A stretch of 5,187 nucleotides of DNA. Source: Pseudomonadota bacterium (GTDB lineage: Bacteria; Pseudomonadota; Alphaproteobacteria; Caulobacterales; Caulobacteraceae). Positions 1 through 5,063 of this stretch are shown here, piece by piece (the stretch's first letter is position 1; every line of letters begins with the position of its first letter). The translations under genes were made by a program, and so were the position numbers. A model generated the notes under the pieces. It searched no databases and had not been told where the DNA came from. It worked only from the letters and a program-made list of their open reading frames with translations. The DNA lies in contig JAEYQX010000210.1 of the NCBI GenBank assembly GCA_023409795.1, positions 1 to 5,187 on the forward strand, given 5' to 3'.

Positions 1-132
1 CTCCATGGTCAGGACGCCGTTGGGCGAAGACGCACGCGCCGTGTTCGCGCCGGTCTGGGCGACGGCGGGCGCGCCCAGGGCCAGGGCCGAGACGGAGCCC
101 AGGGCCAGAAAGGATCGGCGTTGAAGGTTCAT
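1..132 (-). CDS. N-terminus of exported glycoside hydrolase, probably GH97 alpha-glucosidase (partial)
   Basis: Only the first 44 codons are present; the gene runs off the left edge. The ATG is the complement of 130-132, preceded by GGGGA (complement of 140-144) at 7 nt spacing. The product begins MNLQRRSFLALGS, a twin arginine followed by S-F-L, matching the Tat pattern R-R-x-F-L. A hydrophobic Ala/Leu/Val stretch follows at about residues 8-25, with a likely signal peptidase site at AVA-Q (residues 24-27). The mature start contains S-S-P-N-G-V-L-T-M-E, which resembles the opening beta-strand of GH97 N-terminal domains (SPDGKLTV type). GH97 enzymes are alpha-glucosidases or alpha-galactosidases of the SusB type, found in the periplasm. 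The family call rests on about ten residues plus the starch-type neighbours; another exported enzyme or binding protein remains possible. It is divergent from the repressor gene and shares its operator region. Confidence 0.6.
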   Translation of the reverse strand, partial: MNLQRRSFLALGSVSALALGAPAVAQTGANTARASSPNGVLTME

Positions 133-159
133 GGTTTCTTCCCCATTGGAATGGCCCGG

Positions 160-175
160 CCCGGTTGTTCCCGGG
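160..175 (-). other. Possible hairpin in the leader of the GH97-like gene
   Basis: The arms CCCGG (160-164) and CCGGG (171-175) are perfectly complementary across a 6-nt loop, 28 nt upstream of the exported hydrolase ATG. A smaller repeat, CCATT-GG-AATGG (143-154), lies between the hairpin and the start. If transcribed from upstream, the leader could fold, but no U-tract follows, so it is not a terminator. The evidence is only the base pairing. Confidence 0.25.
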
Positions 176-195
176 TCTGGGTTTGCGCGGTTACA

Positions 196-203
196 AAAGG
201 AGG
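196..203 (+). promoter_or_regulatory. Strong Shine-Dalgarno-like AAAGGAGG without a well-placed start
   Basis: AAAGGAGG is close to the full anti-16S complement and is the best ribosome-binding-like string in this intergenic region. No start sits at normal distance. TTG 205-207 is too close. GTG 219-221, in frame with the repressor and 15 nt away, is too far for a typical start. It is either chance or the signal for a longer repressor form starting at GTG 219, which would add 23 residues including three cysteines. The site is recorded because it bears on that start choice. Confidence 0.3.
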
Positions 204-236
204 CTTGCCAGGCACGGTGTGGACGAGGCAAGGATA

Positions 237-249
237 TGCAAGTTTTGCA
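237..249. promoter_or_regulatory. Operator-like palindrome O1 (TGCAA-GTT-TTGCA)
   Basis: A 13-bp inverted repeat with perfect 5-bp arms TGCAA and TTGCA around GTT. It lies 38 bp upstream of the TTG start of the LacI-type gene and 104 bp upstream of the divergent exported hydrolase. The same arms recur between the amylase and the receptor gene (4836-4849). Shared arms at both divergent control regions support one regulator acting on both, presumably the LacI-family protein encoded next door, which would then also control itself. That the protein binds here is inference. Confidence 0.6.
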
Positions 250-261
250 GCAAAGTTTGCA
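249..261. promoter_or_regulatory. Operator-like palindrome O2, abutting O1 (AGCAA-AGT-TTGCA)
   Basis: A second 13-bp palindrome sharing base 249 with O1, so the centres are 12 bp apart. The inner core 250-260 is GCAAA-G-TTTGC, perfect except for the central base. O1 and O2 are also near-direct repeats: 238-251 and 250-263 differ at one of 14 positions. It fits the LacI-family half-site TGCAA with one arm mismatch (AGCAA). Whether two dimers bind together or the two sites are alternative registers cannot be told from sequence. Confidence 0.5.
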
Positions 262-273
262 GCAGCAGGATTC

Positions 274-277
274 GGAG
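274..277 (+). promoter_or_regulatory. Ribosome binding site supporting the TTG start of the LacI-type gene
   Basis: GGAG lies 10 nt upstream of TTG 288-290. The spacing is a little long but usable. It is the only purine-rich string near the start that the protein alignment favours, where the DNA-binding helix-turn-helix begins at residue 8. Confidence 0.45.
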
Positions 278-287
278 CCCGCGTCCC

Positions 288-1301
288 TTGAGCCGCAAGT
301 CCACCCGACTGGAAGACCTTGCCAAGCTGGCGGGGGTGTCGATCTCCACGGCGTCGCGTGCCCTGAACGACCATCCGGCGGTCAATGACCGGACCAAGCA
401 GCTGATCTGGAAGCTGGCGCGCGAGCACGACTATCCGTTCCGCCGCTATATGCCGGCCGGGCCGATCGGGGCCGAGGCGACGATTGCCCTGGTGGTGCCG
501 CGCCCGCAGGGACGCGAGGGCCGCCTGAGCGATCCCTTCTTCCTGGAGCTGCTGGCCGGGGTGGGCGAGGCGGCGCGCGAGCGGGGCTGTGACCTGGTCA
601 TGAGCCACCTGTCGCCGGCCACCTATGAGGACGTGGCGGCGGCGATGAACACCAGCCGGGCAGACGGCGTGATCTTCCTGGGCCAGAGCACCCTGCATTC
701 GGCCTTCAACCGCCTGGTCGAGACGGAGCCGCGCTTCGTCGTCTGGGGTGCCGAGCTGCCGGACCAGAACTACTGCTCCATCGGCTCCGACAACATCAAC
801 GGCGGGCGTCGGGCCACGCTTCACCTGGCGCGGCTGGGGCGCAAGCAGATCGTCTTCCTGGGCGACCTGGACCCGCCCGAGGCCATGCAGCGGCATCGCG
901 GCTACCTGGACGCCGTCAACAGCTTCGGCCTGGGCGTCGATCCAGACCTGATCGTCGATGCCCACTTCGAGGTCGAGTCGGCCGAGGCCTCGGTCGAGGG
1001 CCTGATCCGGCGTGGCGTCGCGTTTGACGGCGTGGTCTGCGCCAGTGACCAGATCGCCCTGGGGGCCGTGCGGGCCCTGGGCCATGCCGGTCGCAGCGTG
1101 CCCGGGGACGTCTCGGTCATCGGCTTCGACAACGTGCCCTTCAGCCGCTACTCCAGCCCCGCCCTCAGCACCATTGCCCAGGACACGATGAAGGCAGGCC
1201 GCCTGATGGTGTCCAAGCTGCTGGACCACACCGGCGACGCCGTCAGCCGGTCCGAGCGGGTGCCCACCGACCTCATCGTGCGCGAGAGCTGCGGCGGCTG
1301 A
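288..1301 (+). CDS. LacI-family transcriptional repressor of the maltodextrin locus (MalR/SalR-like)
   Basis: A cytoplasmic DNA-binding repressor of 337 residues, normal for LacI/GalR. The N-terminal helix-turn-helix is plain (T-R-L-E-D-L-A-K-L-A-G-V-S-I-S-T-A-S-R-A, about residues 6-25, then L-N-D). It is followed by a periplasmic-binding-protein-like sensor domain from about residue 63, with C-S-I-G-S-D-N-I-N-G-G at about 163-173, H-R-G-Y at 203-206, A-S-D-Q-I-A at 252-257 and V-I-G-F-D-N at 277-282. The conserved Arg204 and Asp254 positions usually contact a sugar. The TTG at 288 was chosen because family members start a few residues before the helix-turn-helix; the frame stays open further upstream (GTG 219, TTG 165), but that part overlaps the operators. 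Odd point: the hinge (Y-P-F-R-R-Y-M-P-A-G-P, 49-59) lacks the usual PNxxARxL-like helix. The family call is firm. The maltose-type inducer is inferred from neighbours. Confidence 0.9.
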   Translation: MSRKSTRLEDLAKLAGVSISTASRALNDHPAVNDRTKQLIWKLAREHDYPFRRYMPAGPIGAEATIALVVPRPQGREGRLSDPFFLELLAGVGEAARERGCDLVMSHLSPATYEDVAAAMNTSRADGVIFLGQSTLHSAFNRLVETEPRFVVWGAELPDQNYCSIGSDNINGGRRATLHLARLGRKQIVFLGDLDPPEAMQRHRGYLDAVNSFGLGVDPDLIVDAHFEVESAEASVEGLIRRGVAFDGVVCASDQIALGAVRALGHAGRSVPGDVSVIGFDNVPFSRYSSPALSTIAQDTMKAGRLMVSKLLDHTGDAVSRSERVPTDLIVRESCGG

Positions 1302-1308
1302 GCCCATG

Positions 1309-2937
1309 TCAGCCCACCTGTCGGCGCAGCAGCAGGCCGCCCAGAGACGGCAGGTGCCCGTCGACCGCGCCGTTGACCGCCTCGACCACCTGGTAGCCGG
1401 CGGGGGCCGACCAGGCCTGGACCGCGTGGCCCAGGTTGAAGGCCATCAGCAGCTGCTCGGTCCCGGTTGAACGGCTGAAGCTCAGGACCGGATCGGTCGA
1501 CAGGATCTGCATATCGCCATGGCGCAGGGCCTCATGGGCGCGGCGCAGGGCCAGCAGGCGGCGCGTGGCGTTCAGCATCGAGCCGGGGTCGGCTTCCTGA
1601 AGATCGACGGCCAGGGCCTGGTGGCGCGGATCGACCGGCAGCCAGGGCTCGGCCTGTGAGAATCCGGCATAGGCGGCATAGGCCTTCCACGGCATCGGCG
1701 TGCGGGCGCCGTCGCGGCCCAGGGTCTGGGGCCAGTTGGCGATGGCTTCGGGATCGACCAGCCGCTCGAACGGGACATAGCCCTGGGGCAGACCCAGTTC
1801 CTCGCCGTAGTAGACGAAGATATTGCCGCGCAGGCAGACCAGCAGCAGCATCAGCATCTCGGCCAGCTGGCGCTCGTCGCGGTCGTCGGCCCAGCGCGAG
1901 ATGGCGCGCGGCGCGTCGTGGTTCGAGAAGGTCCAGGAGGGCCAGCCCTCGCCCTCGGCCCCCGGCCACATCTCGGCCCCCTGGCGCACCAGGTCCGCCT
2001 TCATGGCGTCGGCATAGAGGTAGAGGAAACCATAGGCCGAATGCAGGTGGCGCCCGTCGGCCGTATATTCCTTCATCTCGCGATGGGCATGGTCGCCGCC
2101 GACCTCGGCCACGGTGAAGCGGTCGCCGTCATAGCCATCGGTCAGCTGGCGCACGCGCTCCAGGAAGAGCGGGATCTCGGCATGGGACTGGTTGTAAATC
2201 TTGTCCTGGAAGTCGAACGGGCGCGTGCGCTTGCCGCCGGGCGGGAAGGGCGGATTGTCCCGCAGCGACGGGTCATTGATCATGAAGTTCAGCGCATCCA
2301 GCCGGAAGCCGTCGACGCCGCGATCCAGCCAGAAGGCTCCGGCGGCCAGCAGGGCCTCCTGCACCGCCGGATGGCGCCCGTTCAGCTGCGGCTGCTCGGG
2401 CAGGAAGTTGTGCTGGTAGTATTGGCCGCGGCGCGCATCCCAGGTCCAGCCCGGCCCGCCAAAGACGGACTGCCAGTTGTTGGGCGGCGAGCCGTCGGGC
2501 TTGGCATCGGCCCAGACATACCAGTCGGCATAGGCATTGGTGCGATCCTGGCGGCTGGCCTTGAACCAGTCGTGCTGGTCCGAGGTATGGGACCAGACCT
2601 GGTCGACAATCACCTTCAGCCCCAGGCCATGGGCCTTCTCGACCAGGCGATCAAAGTCCTCGAGCGTGCCGAAGATCGGATCGACGTCGCAGTAGTCGGC
2701 CACGTCATAGCCAAAGTCCTTCATCGGCGAGGTGTAGAAGGGCGAGATCCACACCCCGTCCACGCCCAGGGACGCGACGTGGTCCAGGTGCGCGGTAATG
2801 CCGTTCAGGTCGCCAATGCCATCGCCATTGGTGTCGGCGAAGCTGCGCGGATAGATCTGGTAGATGACCGCCCCGCGCCACCATTCCTGGTGGGCCTGGT
2901 CCGGGGCGGGCAGTATTTCGGGGGCGGCATTGCTCAC
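1309..2937 (-). CDS. Cytoplasmic GH13 alpha-glucosidase (maltase type, probably subfamily 23)
   Basis: 542 residues, the usual length for bacterial maltase/oligo-1,6-glucosidase-type enzymes. It hydrolyses terminal alpha-glucosidic bonds to release glucose. No signal peptide is visible, so it should be cytoplasmic. Visible motifs: W-W-R-G-A-V-I-Y-Q-I-Y-P-R-S-F (19-33); metal-loop D-T-N-G-D-G-I-G-D (35-43); region I D-Q-V-W-S-H-T-S (112-119); Q-P-Q-L-N (182-186); region II G-F-R-L-D with nucleophile Asp214; region III V-A-E-V with acid/base Glu278; region IV F-S-N-H-D with Asp341. The catalytic set is complete. Ala215 after the nucleophile is the residue type (Ala/Thr rather than Val) associated with alpha-1,4 preference, which fits maltose. 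The start is GTG (complement of 2935-2937), overlapping the amylase stop in GTGA, with GAAGG 9 nt upstream, so translation is probably coupled. The tail ends 7 bp from the repressor's stop. Confidence 0.93.
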   Translation of the reverse strand: MSNAAPEILPAPDQAHQEWWRGAVIYQIYPRSFADTNGDGIGDLNGITAHLDHVASLGVDGVWISPFYTSPMKDFGYDVADYCDVDPIFGTLEDFDRLVEKAHGLGLKVIVDQVWSHTSDQHDWFKASRQDRTNAYADWYVWADAKPDGSPPNNWQSVFGGPGWTWDARRGQYYQHNFLPEQPQLNGRHPAVQEALLAAGAFWLDRGVDGFRLDALNFMINDPSLRDNPPFPPGGKRTRPFDFQDKIYNQSHAEIPLFLERVRQLTDGYDGDRFTVAEVGGDHAHREMKEYTADGRHLHSAYGFLYLYADAMKADLVRQGAEMWPGAEGEGWPSWTFSNHDAPRAISRWADDRDERQLAEMLMLLLVCLRGNIFVYYGEELGLPQGYVPFERLVDPEAIANWPQTLGRDGARTPMPWKAYAAYAGFSQAEPWLPVDPRHQALAVDLQEADPGSMLNATRRLLALRRAHEALRHGDMQILSTDPVLSFSRSTGTEQLLMAFNLGHAVQAWSAPAGYQVVEAVNGAVDGHLPSLGGLLLRRQVG

Positions 2938-4787
2938 GCGGACGGGCCTTCGGACTTGCAGATCATGTACTCGAACGGAGCCAGGCTGACGCGCACGGTG
3001 CCGGGCGCGATGGACGTGGCAGGGCAGTCGCCGCGCGCCGCGCTCCAGCGCACGGAATCGACATCAATCTGGATGTTGGCTTCCAGCGGCGTGGCACCGG
3101 TGTTGAAGACCACAAGGGTCTCGCCCGGCTGGCCGGCGATGGCGCGGGTAAAGGCGAACAGACCCGGCTCCTCGGCTGCCGCACGGACCGTCTGCAGGCC
3201 ACGGCGCAGGTTGGCGTCGCCCGCGCGCAGCCGCGCCATCTCGGCGATGGCCAGGTAGAGCGGGGCCTGCTGGTCATAGGCCGGGCGGTGGCCGCCCAGG
3301 CGCGGCTCGTTGCGATAGGCCTCGACCTGGCTTTCCCACATATCCTGGCGTCCGCCGCCATAGCCGCCTTCGCCGGCAAAGCCCTGCTCGTCGCCGTAAT
3401 AGAGGGTCGGCACGCCACGGCTGAACATCATCAGGGCATGGGCCAGCTTGGAGCGGGCCAGAAGCTCGGCGTCGCCAGCGGCGGGATGGGCCTTGTGGAT
3501 GAAGCCGCCGATGCGGCCCATGTCGTGGTTGCCCAGGAAGGTCGGCAGTTGCAGGGCGGCCTCGGCCCCGCCCTCGTAAAGGGCATCCGCAGCGAACATC
3601 AGGGCCAGGTCGTGGGGCGTCCTGGCCCCCGTGGCCACGTCGGTCGCGACTGACTGGAAGGCAAAGTCCAGGACGGCGGGCAGCTTGTCGACCCGCGTGT
3701 GCCGCGCCAGGCCCGCCGGGTCGGGGTCATAGACCTCGCCAAAGATATGGAAGTTGGGGATGCCGCGCGCCCTGGCCCGCTCCAGGATGGCCGGGACAAA
3801 GGCCTGCCAGAACTCCGGGTTGACGTGCTTGGCCGTGTCGATGCGGAAGCCGTCGATGCCGTATTCGTCGATCCAGCCACCGAAGATCTCGATCATGCCC
3901 TCGATGACGCGGGGGTTCTCGGTGAACAGGTCGTCCAGGCCGGCAAAGTCGCCGTGGGTCGAGCTTTCGTTACGGAAGGTCGAGTCGCCGCGGTTGTGGT
4001 AATAGATCGGGTCGTTCAGCCAGGCCGGGACCTTTACCGTCTCCTCGCCGGCGGGGACGTAGGGGGTATAGGCCCAGTTCGGGTTGGTCAGGCGCGCAAA
4101 GTCGGCTGCCGAGCCATCGCCACGGAAGCCCTCGTTGATCGGGGCACCATCCACGCCGCCCTGGCGGGTATAGGGATAGTCCGCGACCGAGCGGTAGGCG
4201 CAGTCATTTTCCGGGCACTCGCGATACTGGATCACGTCGGCCGTGTGGTTGGTGACGATGTCCAGGTAGACCTTGATGCCGCGGGCATGGGCCGCCGCGA
4301 CCAGGGCCTTCATGGTCTCGGGCTCGCCGAAATGCGGGTCGGGACGGGTGAAGTCGGTGATCCAGTAGCCGTGGAAGCCGGCCATGGGGCGGCCCGCCGT
4401 CGGCTGGACCGGCTTGTTCTTGAAGATGGGGGCCATCCACACGGCGGTTGCGCCCAGCGACTGCAGATAGTCCAGCCGCTCGATGATCCCGGCCAGGTCG
4501 CCGCCGTGATAGAACTCGGGGCTGGTGGCATCAAAGCCGCTGGCCAGACGGTCGGGCGCATAGCCGCCATGATCGTTCGAGGCATCGCCATTGGCGAAGC
4601 GGTCGGGCAGCAGGAAGTAGATGACCTCGTCCTGGGGCGGGCGCTGGCGCATGGCCTCGACGACCCCGGCAGGAGGCTGGATCTGGGGCCGGGCCGAGGC
4701 CTGGGCCGCCAGGGCAGGCGTCAGCAGGGCCGCCACGGAAACCGCGCCACTCACAAGAGCTTTCATCACCTGCCGCGAACGGGCCAT
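2934..4787 (-). CDS. Exported GH13 alpha-amylase-like enzyme (periplasmic maltodextrin hydrolase)
   Basis: 617 residues. A Sec-type signal peptide is clear: basic start (M-A-R-S-R-Q-V-M-K), hydrophobic core at about 10-27, cleavage near A-L-A-A or A-Q-A (26-30). GH13 features follow: I-Y-F-L-L-P-D-R-F-A-N-G-D with the metal loop at 62-72; region I D-I-V-T-N-H (176-181); region II G-F-R-I-D with nucleophile Asp317, then T-A-K-H; region III F-G-E-V with acid/base Glu351; region IV F-L-G-N-H-D with Asp422; and a C-terminal beta domain from about 540. Catalytic residues are complete. Cys191/Cys196 and Cys588/Cys610 could form disulfides, consistent with the periplasm. The ATG (complement of 4785-4787) has GGGAG six nt upstream; Met8 is a weaker alternative start. 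It is first in a two-gene unit with the glucosidase. Family members cut alpha-1,4 or cyclic/branched glucans; the exact substrate is not resolved. Confidence 0.92.
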   Translation of the reverse strand: MARSRQVMKALVSGAVSVAALLTPALAAQASARPQIQPPAGVVEAMRQRPPQDEVIYFLLPDRFANGDASNDHGGYAPDRLASGFDATSPEFYHGGDLAGIIERLDYLQSLGATAVWMAPIFKNKPVQPTAGRPMAGFHGYWITDFTRPDPHFGEPETMKALVAAAHARGIKVYLDIVTNHTADVIQYRECPENDCAYRSVADYPYTRQGGVDGAPINEGFRGDGSAADFARLTNPNWAYTPYVPAGEETVKVPAWLNDPIYYHNRGDSTFRNESSTHGDFAGLDDLFTENPRVIEGMIEIFGGWIDEYGIDGFRIDTAKHVNPEFWQAFVPAILERARARGIPNFHIFGEVYDPDPAGLARHTRVDKLPAVLDFAFQSVATDVATGARTPHDLALMFAADALYEGGAEAALQLPTFLGNHDMGRIGGFIHKAHPAAGDAELLARSKLAHALMMFSRGVPTLYYGDEQGFAGEGGYGGGRQDMWESQVEAYRNEPRLGGHRPAYDQQAPLYLAIAEMARLRAGDANLRRGLQTVRAAAEEPGLFAFTRAIAGQPGETLVVFNTGATPLEANIQIDVDSVRWSAARGDCPATSIAPGTVRVSLAPFEYMICKSEGPSA

Positions 4788-4835
4788 TTGCGTCTCCCTG
4801 GATGTCGGTCTGATGCAAGGCCAGGCCGATCGATT

Positions 4836-4849
4836 TGCAAGTTTTTGCA
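4836..4849. promoter_or_regulatory. Operator-like palindrome O3 (TGCAA-GTTT-TTGCA)
   Basis: A 14-bp inverted repeat with perfect 5-bp arms around GTTT. The 14-bp even palindrome is the normal LacI-family format, but the centre is TT rather than the common CG. On the minus strand it contains the proposed -10 element of the amylase promoter (4841-4848), so a bound repressor would block polymerase. It lies 48 bp upstream of the amylase start. Confidence 0.65.
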
Positions 4850-4869
4850 GGCCCCCTTTCCGCTGTCAA
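4841..4869 (-). promoter_or_regulatory. Promoter of the amylase-glucosidase unit (TTGACAG-N14-GCAAAAAC)
   Basis: On the minus strand, TTGACAG (complement of 4863-4869) is followed by exactly 14 bp and then GCAAAAAC (complement of 4841-4848). Against the Caulobacter housekeeping consensus (TTGACGS, N10-14, GCTANAWC) this scores 6 of 7 and 7 of 8. The -10 sits inside palindrome O3, the expected arrangement for simple repression. A second TTGACGC string (complement of 4882-4888) perfectly matches the -35 consensus but has no good -10 at the right distance. Expected transcript start is near 4830-4835, giving a leader of about 45 nt. Confidence 0.55.
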
Positions 4870-4913
4870 CCGGCCCCAATGGCGTCAAGAAGGGCCAATT
4901 TTCGTTTTTGCAG

Positions 4914-4925
4914 CGCAATATTGCC
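4914..4925. promoter_or_regulatory. Weak operator-like palindrome (CGCAA-TA-TTGCC)
   Basis: The core GCAATATTGC (4915-4924) is a perfect 10-bp palindrome made of the same GCAA/TTGC half-sites but with a 2-bp spacer, unlike the other sites. It is preceded by TTTTTGCAG (4905-4913), another half-site. It could be an auxiliary operator or chance in an AT-richer stretch. Confidence 0.25.
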
Positions 4926-4987
4926 GCCAAATTGCCTATGTTTTGGGGAGGTTGCGCGATCCTTGCGAGATCCCCGGTATTACCGAC

Positions 4988-5015
4988 TTGCAAGGTTCTC
5001 ACGTATTTGCATAAG
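4988..5015 (+). promoter_or_regulatory. Candidate promoter of the receptor gene (TTGCAA-N16-CATAAG)
   Basis: TTGCAA (4988-4993) and CATAAG (5010-5015) match the general sigma-70 -35 and -10 hexamers at 4 of 6 each, with a 16-bp spacer. The -10 lies inside palindrome O4, mirroring the arrangement on the minus strand. Transcription would begin near 5022, with a leader of about 40 nt. The match is modest; an alternative is GGTATTAC (4976-4983), which fits the Caulobacter -10 at 6 of 8 but lacks a properly spaced -35. Confidence 0.35.
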
Positions 5016-5021
5016 TTTGCG
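5008..5021. promoter_or_regulatory. Operator-like imperfect palindrome O4 (TGCAT-AAGT-TTGCG)
   Basis: A 14-bp element with the same half-site layout as O3, where the arms TGCAT and TTGCG each deviate at one base from TGCAA/TTGCA. It lies 42 bp upstream of the receptor start and overlaps the candidate -10. This would let the same repressor silence the receptor as well as the amylase unit. Confidence 0.45.
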
Positions 5022-5051
5022 TCGAAATCGCTTCACATAGAAAGCGACATT

Positions 5052-5057
5052 GGGAGG
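5052..5057 (+). promoter_or_regulatory. Ribosome binding site fixing the receptor start
   Basis: GGGAGG is followed by 6 nt and then ATG 5064-5066. An in-frame ATG at 5058-5060 directly abuts the GGGAGG and so is too close, which favours the second ATG. Confidence 0.6.
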
Positions 5058-5063
5058 ATGACG

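Noticed and set aside
236..388. 50-codon frame starting at ATG 236 with GAGG 7 nt upstream, running into the repressor gene out of frame
   Set aside because: The ATG lies in operator O1, the early codons are the operator repeats, and the rest overlaps the helix-turn-helix codons in another frame. A leader peptide cannot be excluded, but nothing supports it beyond the spacing.
129..1307. 392-codon open frame on the minus strand covering the whole repressor gene
   Set aside because: It is the antisense of a clear LacI-family protein. Its translation is low-complexity Gly/Ala/Arg/Gln/His-rich with no recognisable fold, as expected from strong third-position G/C bias.
1918..3258. 446-codon open frame on the plus strand across the glucosidase and the amylase 3' end
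   Set aside because: It opposes two genes with complete catalytic motifs and spans their junction; the translation shows no domain. It is a GC-bias shadow.
4872..4896. GGCCC...GGGCC inverted repeat as a possible hairpin
   Set aside because: Only 5-bp arms with a 15-nt loop, common by chance at this GC content, and it overlaps the -35 region rather than a gene end.
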